Source: Deferribacteraceae bacterium UBA6793 (GTDB lineage: Bacteria > Chrysiogenota > Deferribacteres > Deferribacterales > Geovibrionaceae). Taken from it: a stretch of DNA of 64,000 bases. Position numbers and translations under genes: made by a program. Where the stretch lies: the NCBI GenBank assembly GCA_002452405.1, contig DKFP01000014.1, positions 248,001-312,000 of the forward strand, given 5' to 3'. The notes under the pieces are model-generated. The model was not told the origin of the DNA, ran no database searches, and saw only the letters and a program-made list of their open reading frames with translations. Below, piece after piece: positions 22,376 through 31,900 of the stretch (position 1 is its first letter; each line of letters begins with the position of its first letter).

Positions 22376-23017
22376 TTATTCGGATGTTGAAGCGAGAGGA
22401 GATTGTTTGGGTTCCAGCGCCATGGGGCGACCCATGAAAGGATTTTTGCTGAGTATGCCGACCACCGGACGATAAGCCACCATCCGGGTGTTTGTGGATG
22501 CATCCCACACCCATACGGTTTCTGTTTCAGCATCGTAGTGCATGAATACCGCAACGTGGTCTATCCTGCCGTCGTGGTTTACGTCCAGAAAGAGGAAATC
22601 TCCTGTTTCATAGTCCAGAAACTGTTTCATATCTGTGATTGGTGAGGGAGCCGCTGTGTCGTAGGCGTACATATCGTTTGACGTTATGTCGTCAACAATG
22701 TCCTCATCGTTGCGGAAGCCCATATAGCCGAGTTTTGAATAAGCCCAGACAAGGAGTCCTGAGCAGTCTATACCGCCTTCCGGTTCGTTTCCGCCCCAGA
22801 CATATTTTGTTCCTGCTGCGGACTTAACTGTCTCTATGAGAGCAGTTTTTTCGCCGACTTCAAGCTCGCGCAGATAATAGTCTATGAATTTCTTCTGTTC
22901 AGGCGCAATGGTAAAGCCGTTGTCGGGAGTGGGCACCAGTACGGTCTGTTTTCCGGAGAGGCATCCGGAGGAGGTTATCAGCACGAAGAGTATCAGCAGC
23001 GGGTATTTTATTTTCAT
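22376..23017 (-). CDS. NlpC/P60 family lipoprotein
   Basis: A 213-residue secreted cysteine peptidase-like protein. The N-terminus MKIKYPLLILFVLITSSGC is a lipoprotein signal with a lipobox Cys. The NlpC/P60 core is visible: TKYVWGGNEPEGGIDCSGLLVWAY (catalytic Cys), then DGRIDHVAVFM (His) and a further polar residue after it. It probably cleaves peptidoglycan stem peptides at the outer membrane. Single gene flanked by repeat copies D and E. Confidence 0.87.
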   Translation of the reverse strand: MKIKYPLLILFVLITSSGCLSGKQTVLVPTPDNGFTIAPEQKKFIDYYLRELEVGEKTALIETVKSAAGTKYVWGGNEPEGGIDCSGLLVWAYSKLGYMGFRNDEDIVDDITSNDMYAYDTAAPSPITDMKQFLDYETGDFLFLDVNHDGRIDHVAVFMHYDAETETVWVWDASTNTRMVAYRPVVGILSKNPFMGRPMALEPKQSPLASTSE

Positions 23018-23033
23018 ATTCTTTCAATCTGAT

Positions 23034-23113
23034 GAGACTGCCGCGTCAGCCGAAGGCTTCCTCGCAGAGACGGAATTTGTCTTCGCGGGGAGCGATTAAG
23101 ACGCCGCGATCTC
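23034..23113. repeat. Dispersed palindromic repeat, copy E
   Basis: CTCGCAGAGAC...GTCTTCGCGGG core with outer arms GAGACTGCCGCGTC and GACGCCGCGATCTC. Highly similar to copy C. It lies between the NlpC gene and the T1SS adaptor gene. Confidence 0.8.
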
Positions 23114-23158
23114 TTTTTATAATTTTCAATATAGCACGTTGAACCTTCAAAATCAAAA

Positions 23159-24496
23159 CTATCTCTCGGTGAGAGCGGACTGTTTTGTTTTGATGATGGG
23201 TTTCAGGATATACTGCATAACGGTCTTTTTGCCTGTTATGATGTCTGTCTGAACAACCATGCCGGGAATAATTTTAAGTATCTTTCCGTTCTTTTCGATG
23301 AAGTTTTTGTCTGTGGTGAGCTGAACGCTGTAAAACACCTCTTTCTCCTGAACGGTCGTATCAGGGCTGATGTGTGTGACGGTGGCGTGCAATCCGCCGT
23401 ATATGCTGTAGTCATACGCAGTGAGTTTTATCAGCGCCCTGTCTCCCTCTTTGATGAAGGCTATGTCCGAAGGCTTTATCTTCGCCTCCACAACCAGCTT
23501 GTCCTCAAGGGGCACAACTTCCATTATGTCCATTCCGGGGGTTACGACACCGCCTATGGTGTTTGTGAATATCTGTTTCACAACCCCTTTTACCGGTGAT
23601 GTGATTTTGCTTCTGTCCACCTGATCTTTGACTCCGGTAATGGTTTCCCGTGTTTTGCCTATCTCTGTCATGATGTCGTTGAAGTCCTTTTGTGCGGTGC
23701 TTCTGCTGTTCATGGAGACCTCGGCGAGCTTGCGGGAATACTCGGCTATGTTCGCATTATTCTCCTGAATACGTGTGCGGGCGGAATCTATTTCGGACTG
23801 TGTGCTGTTCGCCTCTTTTTTCAGTTTCAAAAGGTCAACCTGAGATGCCGCACCGCTGTAGATGAGAGGTTCGGTCATGGCTATCTCTTTTTTAGTCAGC
23901 GTCAGAGCTGAGTTGAGGTTGGCTATGCGCTCCTGAAGCTCCTTGTTGCGGATATAAACCTGATTTATCTGCTCGCGGATGATGCTGGCGTCGTTTGAGG
24001 TGTATGCGGCATTCTTTCCGAACAGGTTGCGCTCCTCCTGTAATGCATCTTCCGGCACGTCTTTAAAGTTCAGCTTTCTGAGCGCCTCGTCAAAATTCAC
24101 TCCGTAGCTTTCTGCATAGAGTCTGACCGCCTTTGCTTTCATCCTGCCGAGGCTGACGGTGTTCTCGCCTAGGTTGCTGACGAACCGTTTGTTGTCGATG
24201 CGTATCAGAAGCTGTCCAGCGTCCACTATGTCCCCCGCCTTGACGGGGATTTCGGCGACTATTCCGCCTTCGAGGCTCTGTATAACCTGAACGTGACGTG
24301 ACGGGATAATCTTACCGAATCCGCGCACCACCTCCTGCACCTCTGCGAAGGACGCCCAGACTATCGCGCAGAATGAGAAAAGCGCTATTGCAAAGAGTAT
24401 CATTCTTGATTTGTATGAAGTGCCCTCAACTGAGGACGCGGTTTCTATGGGTAGAAAGTCCAGCTCTTCCCTGTTTCTGTCTTTTTTTAAAAACAT
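23159..24496 (-). CDS. HlyD-type periplasmic adaptor of a type 1 secretion system (LapC-like)
   Basis: A 445-residue membrane fusion protein. One TM helix near residues ~33-50 (RMILFAIALFSFCAIVWASF), then the biotinyl-lipoyl half-motif (VQVIQSLEGGIVAEIPVKAGDIVDAGQLLIRID), a long coiled coil (~residues 125-290), and the second half-motif with beta-barrel (SPVKGVVKQIFTNTIGGVVTPGMDIMEVVP). It links the inner-membrane exporter to the TolC-type channel. It starts 4 nt after the ATPase gene, in the same operon as the exporter. Cargo is the giant adhesin encoded upstream. Confidence 0.92.
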   Translation of the reverse strand: MFLKKDRNREELDFLPIETASSVEGTSYKSRMILFAIALFSFCAIVWASFAEVQEVVRGFGKIIPSRHVQVIQSLEGGIVAEIPVKAGDIVDAGQLLIRIDNKRFVSNLGENTVSLGRMKAKAVRLYAESYGVNFDEALRKLNFKDVPEDALQEERNLFGKNAAYTSNDASIIREQINQVYIRNKELQERIANLNSALTLTKKEIAMTEPLIYSGAASQVDLLKLKKEANSTQSEIDSARTRIQENNANIAEYSRKLAEVSMNSRSTAQKDFNDIMTEIGKTRETITGVKDQVDRSKITSPVKGVVKQIFTNTIGGVVTPGMDIMEVVPLEDKLVVEAKIKPSDIAFIKEGDRALIKLTAYDYSIYGGLHATVTHISPDTTVQEKEVFYSVQLTTDKNFIEKNGKILKIIPGMVVQTDIITGKKTVMQYILKPIIKTKQSALTER

Positions 24497-24500
24497 ACTG

Positions 24501-26621
24501 TTATCCGTTATTCTTAAACATTTTTTCTTTTGGACCGTCGAAGATTATTTGCCCTTCGTCAAGTACGATAACTCTGTCAACCAGAGCCAGCAGGTTGTTT
24601 TTGTGGGTTATCAGCACCACTGTGGAATCTTTCAGCGCGGTTTTAAGGTTATCTATGATGCGGCTCTCCGCATTGTGGTCTATTCCGTCGGTCGGTTCGT
24701 CCAGCAGAGCTATGCGGAATGGCGCGGCAAATGCGCGGGCGATGCCCACCGCCTGTTTCTGCCCGCCGGACAGGTTGTTTCCGTCCTCGTCTATCTCCCC
24801 TGCAAGCCCTTTCGGGTGCCTGTTCACCATGTTCTGAAGACTTGCCGTTTCCACAGCCCTAAGAACTGAATCGTCGTCCGCGTCGGTCTTGCGTATGGTG
24901 ATGTTCTGGCGCAGGGTACCTCTGAAAATCTCTATTTTCTGCGGAACGTATGCCATTGCAGTGCGCAGGGATGCGGGGTTTATCTGGCTTACGGAGATGC
25001 CGTCCACCGTGACTTCGCCGTCGGCGGGTTTATAGAAACCCATGAGCAGTTTCATTATGGTGGTCTTGCCGGAACCCATTTTGCCCAGAATAGCTACTTT
25101 TTCGCCGGGCTGGATGGTGAAGCTGACGTTTTTCAGAACGCTTGCGCCTTCATCAAAATATTTAAAAGTGACGCTTCGGAACTCCACAGCACCTTTGAAA
25201 TCGGTGGGAGCCACAAGGTCTTTTTTGTTTTCCGATTCGGTGTTCTTCTGCATTATGTCGTCTATGCCTTTATACGCCACTTTAGCCTGATCGTAGGTGG
25301 TGATAAGGGATATAGCCTGCCCGACGGGGGAGAGAGCTCGTGAGGAGAGCATCACAACAGCTATCAGTCCGCCGGTTGTGAGCTCGTTATTGCCTATCAG
25401 ATATGTGCCGGCAATTATGATGCATACTGTGTTGAACGATACCATGGCGCCGAAAAAAGTGTTCATGGTATAGGAATAACTCTTAACAGCTTTGGACTGG
25501 CTCGCGGCTTTGGCAACGATGCTGTCCCATTCCCAGAGGCGGAACTTGTGATAGTTGAAAGATTTTATTGTCTCAAGGCACTTGAGCGATTCTATCAGCA
25601 GCCCGTTTTTGCGGGCTGAGATGGTATAACTGTCCTGAATGAGCGTTTGCAGTGGTTTGCGGATTATAAGGGCGTACGCGAGTATCAGGATGCAGATGAT
25701 GAGCGGTATGAAAAACAGCAGAGTGCCGCCTATGTAGGCTATTACCGCGAAGAATATCACCATGAACGGGAAATCCACAAACACCGCCAGTGTGGATGAT
25801 GAGAGGAAGTTCCGTATCATGTCGAAGTCTTTTATGTTTGATGCGAAAGAACCGATAACTTTCGGTCTGTCGGACAGTCTGTAGTCCATAACCTTTCCGA
25901 AGAGCCTGCTGGAGAGCATCATCTCGGTCTTTTTCGCTGAAACTTCAAGGAAGTGGTGGCGCAGATATTTCAGTACAGAATCGAACACGAAAACTATGAC
26001 AACACCTATGGAGAGCGCCCAGAGCGATTCCACAGCGTTGTTTGGCACTATCCTGTCGTAAACGTTCATGGTGAACAGCGGCGTCACCACCGCAAAGATG
26101 TTTATGAACAGCGATGCGAGCAGAACGTTTGCATAGATGCCGCCGGACATTTTTACGGCGTCGAAGAACCACGCGCTCTTTTTTTCCGTGACTTTTGAAT
26201 CGTTGAAAACCGTTTCGCGCCGCAGAAGAAATACCGCGGCTGCGGAGTTTGCCTCTTCCGGTCTGCATACCGTTTCGCCGTCCTTTGTTATTATCTTTAC
26301 GGTATTGTTTTCTTTATCAAATGAATCCGCGACAGCCGCTGTTCCGTCTTTCATAAAGAAGATGAAGGGAGCGGCGTCGGGATGGATTTCCGCGATATTT
26401 TTTCTGATAAACTGTGATTTCATTCCGAATTTTTCAGCGATGAGCTGTGCGGTGAATTTCTTACCGCTTATTCCCAGCATATCGGGGATACTTTTGCCCT
26501 CTTCCATGGGGATGTCGGAAAGGAGAACGGAAGGTGTTATCTGCCTCTCGTAGCGGCAGATGAAAAGGTGCAGGGCGTTAAAGAACGACCCGTTGTCGAT
26601 TGCAGATACTTTTGTTTCCAT
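24501..26621 (-). CDS. Type 1 secretion ABC permease/ATPase (LapB-like)
   Basis: A 706-residue exporter. Residues ~1-130 are a C39-peptidase-like domain; the catalytic cysteine segment is absent, so it recognises but does not cleave cargo. A six-helix membrane domain follows, then the ATPase with Walker A (LGKMGSGKTT), the signature LSGGQKQAVGIARAF and Walker B (IALLDEPTDGID). This layout is that of LapB/HlyB-type exporters of large adhesins and RTX toxins. It is separated from the TolC-OmpA gene by 66 bp containing a hairpin. Confidence 0.92.
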   Translation of the reverse strand: METKVSAIDNGSFFNALHLFICRYERQITPSVLLSDIPMEEGKSIPDMLGISGKKFTAQLIAEKFGMKSQFIRKNIAEIHPDAAPFIFFMKDGTAAVADSFDKENNTVKIITKDGETVCRPEEANSAAAVFLLRRETVFNDSKVTEKKSAWFFDAVKMSGGIYANVLLASLFINIFAVVTPLFTMNVYDRIVPNNAVESLWALSIGVVIVFVFDSVLKYLRHHFLEVSAKKTEMMLSSRLFGKVMDYRLSDRPKVIGSFASNIKDFDMIRNFLSSSTLAVFVDFPFMVIFFAVIAYIGGTLLFFIPLIICILILAYALIIRKPLQTLIQDSYTISARKNGLLIESLKCLETIKSFNYHKFRLWEWDSIVAKAASQSKAVKSYSYTMNTFFGAMVSFNTVCIIIAGTYLIGNNELTTGGLIAVVMLSSRALSPVGQAISLITTYDQAKVAYKGIDDIMQKNTESENKKDLVAPTDFKGAVEFRSVTFKYFDEGASVLKNVSFTIQPGEKVAILGKMGSGKTTIMKLLMGFYKPADGEVTVDGISVSQINPASLRTAMAYVPQKIEIFRGTLRQNITIRKTDADDDSVLRAVETASLQNMVNRHPKGLAGEIDEDGNNLSGGQKQAVGIARAFAAPFRIALLDEPTDGIDHNAESRIIDNLKTALKDSTVVLITHKNNLLALVDRVIVLDEGQIIFDGPKEKMFKNNG

Positions 26622-26648
26622 CTTGTTTCAGCCCGCATAAAAAGCGCA

Positions 26649-26672
26649 GGGTACCCTTTGCAGAGGATACCC
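26649..26672 (-). promoter_or_regulatory. Hairpin between the TolC-OmpA gene and the exporter gene
   Basis: GGGTATCC and GGGTACCC arms (7 of 8 pairs on the minus strand) surround TCTGCAAA, followed by CTTTTTA. This may be a partial terminator that lowers exporter expression relative to adhesin and channel. Confidence 0.45.
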
Positions 26673-26687
26673 CACGACTTTAAAAAA

Positions 26688-28925
26688 TTATTTGTGCATA
26701 ATGATATAGGTTCTGTTTTTTGGCGTGTTTCTGTCCGCCGTTATGTCATCCTCGTTCAGCTCGTGGTCGATGCCGAAACTGGTGATGATAAGGTTTTCCG
26801 TACCCATTTTCGCAAGCTCTTTCGCAGCCAGTTCCGCCCGTGCATCGCTTACGCTTTTGTTTGCCGCAGCGTTCTTTTTGTCATAGCTGAAGTTGATAAC
26901 ATCAACCTTAACGTTTGCCGCCTGAGTTCTTGCCATTGCCGCAAAGTGTTTCATGGTGTCCAGAGCGACTTCATCCAGTCTGCCCGCATCGTCCGCTTTT
27001 TCCGGTTTTGCACCTTTAAAGGAGAGCGCGGATGTTGAGAAAAGCTCGTATACGTCTTCCTGAACATCGTTCTGGTCTGTAACGGCTATCTGAATGTAGT
27101 TTTCAGGCATATCGGCATTGTCCGAAGGATAAGCCTTGCCGTAGGCTGAGAGGCTGGACATAACGATATTGTTTTTCAGCATCACACGGAACATGTTGTA
27201 TGCGCGTTTTGAAGAGAGAATATAGTCCTCATTCCCGTTTCCGCTGTCCTTTGAATAGACAAAGATATCTACGCTGTTGTCGGCGGAAGCCTCTTTAAGC
27301 TGGGTGACAATTTCGCGCATCAGCTCGACTGATTCGGGAGTGAACTCGTTCTCTTTGTTTTTGAAGAACTTCAGAGCTATGGTTGTCAGAGTGTTTTTGG
27401 TCATTTTGTTCTGTTTGAGTTCTTCCGTGCTTTTGATCACGTTGGATTTTATGACCGCTTTCGGTTCTTCAAACCTGTCGTTAAGGAACCCTGCGGTGGA
27501 TTTAGTATCGCATCCGCTTATCTCGGTGTCTCCCTGTGAGTTCTGGCAGAAGTCTTTTGCATCGTTGACCTTGTCCGTATCCTTGTCGTCGCTAACGGGC
27601 AGGGTGTCTTTGATAACGGTGAGTTTGTCGCCCTCTTTCTCTGTTATGGCAAGTTTAACTCCCATGGCTTCCGGCAGTTTTCCTGTGGTGTAGAGCAGTT
27701 TATATTTGAACAGAAGCAGCTCATAGTTTGTAGAGGCTATCTTCACGTCGATGTTGTAGATCTCGTTTTCGAGATCCATGATGTCCACGACCTTTCTTTT
27801 ACCTATTTTAAATTCGGATTTATAGGCTTTCAGCACCTTCACAAGCGAGTTTCTGTTCTTTTGCAGAAGAGTGAGCTGCTGCGCAAGGAGCCTGTGTGCA
27901 GACCATGTAAGTTGCAGGTCATTATTGAGGTCTCTCGCGACGCGGTTTCTTGTTTCCACTGCTTTGTGAACAAGACTGACGTTCTTCTGAACTTCTCTGT
28001 AATCCTTAGTTCCGTTGAACAGGTTATAGTGGAGATTTATGGACGCCTTTGTTTCTCTTTCAAGCCCGTCGGTTCCGCCCATATCGTTTGAAAGATCATG
28101 GCTCAGTTCCGCATATATTTCAGGCCAGTAGTCCTTTTTGCTCTCCTTATGACTGTTTTTGTAATACTCGATGTCATATATGGATGAGATGAGCATGGGG
28201 TTGTTCTTGTTCAGGGTGTCAATGCTCTCCTGAAGTGAATAGGGCAGCAATTTGATATCCGGTTCGGGTTTTGTCATATCAAGCCCGTCGAGGAACCTGC
28301 CCAGAAGTTTCTGGGTTTTGATTACCGCTTCTTTGTAATCGTTCAGTTTGACAAGGTTGTCCGTTTGCAGGGTAGCCAGTTTTGCGTTGGCTCTTTCAAG
28401 GTCGTAGCCGTTGTCAACGCCGGAGTCCACCCTTTCCTTTATGAGCTTCTGATACTCCTCCTGCTGTTTTATGTTCCTGTTGGAGATGTCCAGAATCGTC
28501 ATTGTTTTAAGTGCATTTGTGTACTGCTGTGCAGATTCGAAACAGAGGGTATTCACCTCATTGTAATAGAGATACTGGGTTGAGCGTATCTTCGAGAGCT
28601 GTTTTTTCACCTCGTTCTGTACGCCGAAACCTTTGAAAAGATCCTGTCTCAGTACCACTTTGCCTGAGTAGAAATCTGTGTCCCAGTCTTCCCAGTTGGT
28701 GTTTGAGTTGTTCACCCATTCGTGACCTATACCGCCGTAGATGTCCAGACGGGGGAGGTATCCTCCCTTAGCCTTTCTGTATTCCTGATACAGCGAGTTA
28801 TAGCTCTTCACCTGTTCCTGCGCCGAGGGATTGGTTTTAACAACCTCGTTCGCCATTTCCTGTAATGTCATTCCGTGCGCTGTGGCACAGAGCAGCCCCA
28901 CTATGCCTGCAATAACCCTTTTCAT
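26688..28925 (-). CDS. TolC-family outer-membrane channel fused to C-terminal OmpA-like domains
   Basis: A 745-residue protein, about 300 longer than ordinary TolC. A signal peptide (MKRVIAGIVGLLCATAHG) precedes the two-repeat TolC alpha-barrel/beta-barrel region (~residues 25-430, with LRQDLFKGFGVQNEVKKQ and IGKRKVVDIMDLENEIYN). A linker KDTDKVNDAKDFCQNSQGDTEISGCD resembles the thrombospondin-type calcium linker before OmpA domains. Residues ~540-640 and ~655-745 look like two OmpA-like folds (SVDIFVYSKDSG...SSKRAYNMF and SVSDARAELAAKELAKMGTENLIITSFG), which normally bind peptidoglycan. The fusion would anchor the export channel to the cell wall. It is 15 bp downstream of the adhesin gene. 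Confidence 0.85.
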   Translation of the reverse strand: MKRVIAGIVGLLCATAHGMTLQEMANEVVKTNPSAQEQVKSYNSLYQEYRKAKGGYLPRLDIYGGIGHEWVNNSNTNWEDWDTDFYSGKVVLRQDLFKGFGVQNEVKKQLSKIRSTQYLYYNEVNTLCFESAQQYTNALKTMTILDISNRNIKQQEEYQKLIKERVDSGVDNGYDLERANAKLATLQTDNLVKLNDYKEAVIKTQKLLGRFLDGLDMTKPEPDIKLLPYSLQESIDTLNKNNPMLISSIYDIEYYKNSHKESKKDYWPEIYAELSHDLSNDMGGTDGLERETKASINLHYNLFNGTKDYREVQKNVSLVHKAVETRNRVARDLNNDLQLTWSAHRLLAQQLTLLQKNRNSLVKVLKAYKSEFKIGKRKVVDIMDLENEIYNIDVKIASTNYELLLFKYKLLYTTGKLPEAMGVKLAITEKEGDKLTVIKDTLPVSDDKDTDKVNDAKDFCQNSQGDTEISGCDTKSTAGFLNDRFEEPKAVIKSNVIKSTEELKQNKMTKNTLTTIALKFFKNKENEFTPESVELMREIVTQLKEASADNSVDIFVYSKDSGNGNEDYILSSKRAYNMFRVMLKNNIVMSSLSAYGKAYPSDNADMPENYIQIAVTDQNDVQEDVYELFSTSALSFKGAKPEKADDAGRLDEVALDTMKHFAAMARTQAANVKVDVINFSYDKKNAAANKSVSDARAELAAKELAKMGTENLIITSFGIDHELNEDDITADRNTPKNRTYIIMHK

Positions 28926-28940
28926 GAATGCTAAATCCTC

Positions 28941-31900
28941 CTATCCTACGTTAACGTCATTATGAATTTTAATGGTATAATCAACGCCGCCGAAATCCGC
29001 GGTGTAAACGTTATAGTTGCCATCTGTTGTTGATATTCCCCAGTCTCCGTCAAGAGATACGTTGTCGGCTGAATCACCCTCTATGGTGAGCGTTGTGGAA
29101 TCGCCGAGAATATCCTTAACATTCTCAACTGAGAGATGCTCGATGCTGTTTGCATTTCCGTTCGTCATATCTATCTTTTCGATGGAAGACATCTGGGATT
29201 TTGCAGAATCCAGATCGATATTGTCGGACAGTTTTATGGTGTCTTCGCCGCCAAGCCCCATGAAAATGTCGCTTCCGTTATAGCTGAACGTGTCCGCACT
29301 GCTTGTGCCGTAATGAATGGTTGCGAGGTGCGTATCGTTGCTGTCGGAAACAGTTACGTCGAACGCTTCCGTGCCGGATGGCGTAACGGTCAGGGTGGAA
29401 CCTGAAACGTTCAGTCCGGTTGAGTCGTCTGTGGACGCTGCGTGCGCAATCGTCGAGTCGAATGTGAAGGTGTTTCCGCTGACCGTGTCGATGTGGTGAG
29501 TGTCAGCGACTGAATTTACGTTTATCACCAGAGTTCCGGTGCTTGCGGCAGACGTACTTACAACGTTTCCGTCCGCGTCGACCTCCTGAGAGGCGATGCT
29601 TATATCAAGCCCGATTGTGCCGGATGTGTCTTTGGAAACGAAGCTGAGTGAATCGAGCTGTTCCTGCGTAAGTTTGCTGACGGTGTAAACGTCGTCTGCG
29701 GCATTCTCATCCTGAAGCATGTGATAGCCGTTTGCATCTTCGTAATAGAATGCCATGCCGCTGTCCACGCCTGTGAACGATACGGTGTAAAGCTCGTCCG
29801 TTCTGGAATCGTCCGGCTGTGCGTCGGCGTAATATGGAGACTGTTTGAACACTTCGGTCTCGATAAGTGCGCCCTCAAAGAAGCCTGTGTCCCCTGCCGG
29901 GCGGATGAAATCACCCTGGTCGCCGGTTGCCTGATGCAGTGTAGCCACCACGCCGTCTGCTATGGGATTTACCGTCACTGTGAAGGCTGTGGAGTTTGTA
30001 GCGGTTTCGAATGTCTCCTGCTCAATGGCGTATACGGTCAGACCGATGGTCTGTGTTCCGCTCCAGTTTGCAGGCGGCACGAAATATATGCCCGCCGCAA
30101 CGTCCGCTTCGGAGCCTTTCCATGTGCCGTCGCCGTTGTTCTGTCCCACAAGCTCACCAGCCGCGTTAACAATGAGCGCGCCAAGGGGTATTCCTGTGAG
30201 TTTGAGCGAGTGTATCTCCGAACCGTCCGTGTCTCTGAAAACCGCTGTGATATCCAGAAGCACCTTTGTGTCCTCGTCTGTTACGGCATTTTCAATATGG
30301 AGTTCCGCGGGAACGGTTGTTCCGTCGGGTGCACCTGCGGGGTCGGGCTGAGGCGTAACGTCTATTGTTACTGTAGCCGTCCGGTCTATAGCCGTGTCGG
30401 TCTGAGTGACGGAATCAACCACGCTGGTGTCGGTTACATCTGCCGTGACCTCTATTGATATAGTGCCGGAATCCTGTTCTTTTGATACTATATAAACTAT
30501 TTCGGTGCCGTATTTCACTGTTCCGTCCGGCTCCACAGTCACAGCTATGGTGTCTGCAAGGTGCGTACCGTCTGATGTTGTGAAATATCCGTTTGTTATG
30601 GTAAGGCTTACGTTGCTGACGGTTTCCAGACCGCCATCGTTAACGTCAGTGCTGCCGTCTGTTGTGCCGAGGCTCAGTTTAAGCTGTGTGACGGCGTCTT
30701 CAACAACTGATGAAACTCCGGCGGATGCTGTCAGCGCGTCCGCAACCGGATTAATGTGTACGGTTATCTCCCGCTCGGTGAATGCCGATTCGGGGAAACC
30801 GTCGCCTGTTTCAGTCGCCGCGGCAATAAGGGTGAATTTCGTATCGCCGCTGAAATCTCCGGGAATTGTAATCTGTACGTTGCCCAGCGCATCGGTGACT
30901 GAGGTTCCGCCCACCATGAAGACCCTTATGGCAGGTTCTCCCTCTTCGTCGATGTAGTCCACCAGACGAACCTTAGTGTCGTCCAATGACGATATGGTCA
31001 TACCTGCGGGCACGTCTTTTATTACGAAGCTGAGTGTTTCCGTTCCTGTGGGGTCTGTTGCATCGTCCAGTTCCGCCTGTGTTACAAAGCTGCCGAGCAG
31101 AACAGATGCGGAATCTTCGCTGACCGTTTGGGGTATTACTGTCAGAAAAGGCGGGAATACCGTGTGGTCGTCTGCGGGTCCTCCGCCGCATGAGCCATCC
31201 GTGATGGTGAACTCAAGGGTTTTGCTTCCTCTGTCTGTGCTGGCTCCGTCGATTGAGTAGCCCTCTATGGTCAGGGTATAGGTGTTCTGTACCGCGCCTG
31301 GGTAAACGTCTATTCCGACGGATGAAAGGTCGGCTTTGTCAACGTACCACGTGCCGTCGCCGTTGTAGCTTGCGTTGGTGAGCAGACATCCGTCCGGTAC
31401 CCCTTTGATGATGAAATAGTGGGTTTCCGAACCGTCGCTGTCGGCGTATGAAGCACTGAGTCCAAGGGGGATAACGCCGCTGCTGCAAGCGCCGTCAATG
31501 GTGTCGTCGGCTATTGTAATATCGGGTACGTCCGCCACGGGTGAGATGACGATAGGCATGTCGTTTGTGACGGTTGTTTCTGTCATAAGCGACGCGGTGT
31601 CTGTATCCGTAATATCTTTTATGTCAACTTTGATACCCGTGATGGTGTAATCGCCGCTGCCGGAATACTGTGCCTGCGGGTTTGATATGGTTATTTTGTC
31701 GAAATCGTCTGTGATAACGTAATAGCCGCCCGCTATGTTTGTGACCTCCACACCGTTGTGGTACAGGGTTACACCGAGAGCATCTATGCTTGCCACGGGG
31801 ATGCGGATTTCGGTGATTATCTCGCTGCTTTCCGCAGTTCCACCGAAGCCGAGTGAGATATTTTCGTCCTCAACACCGGATGCGGTGCCGATTATGCTGT

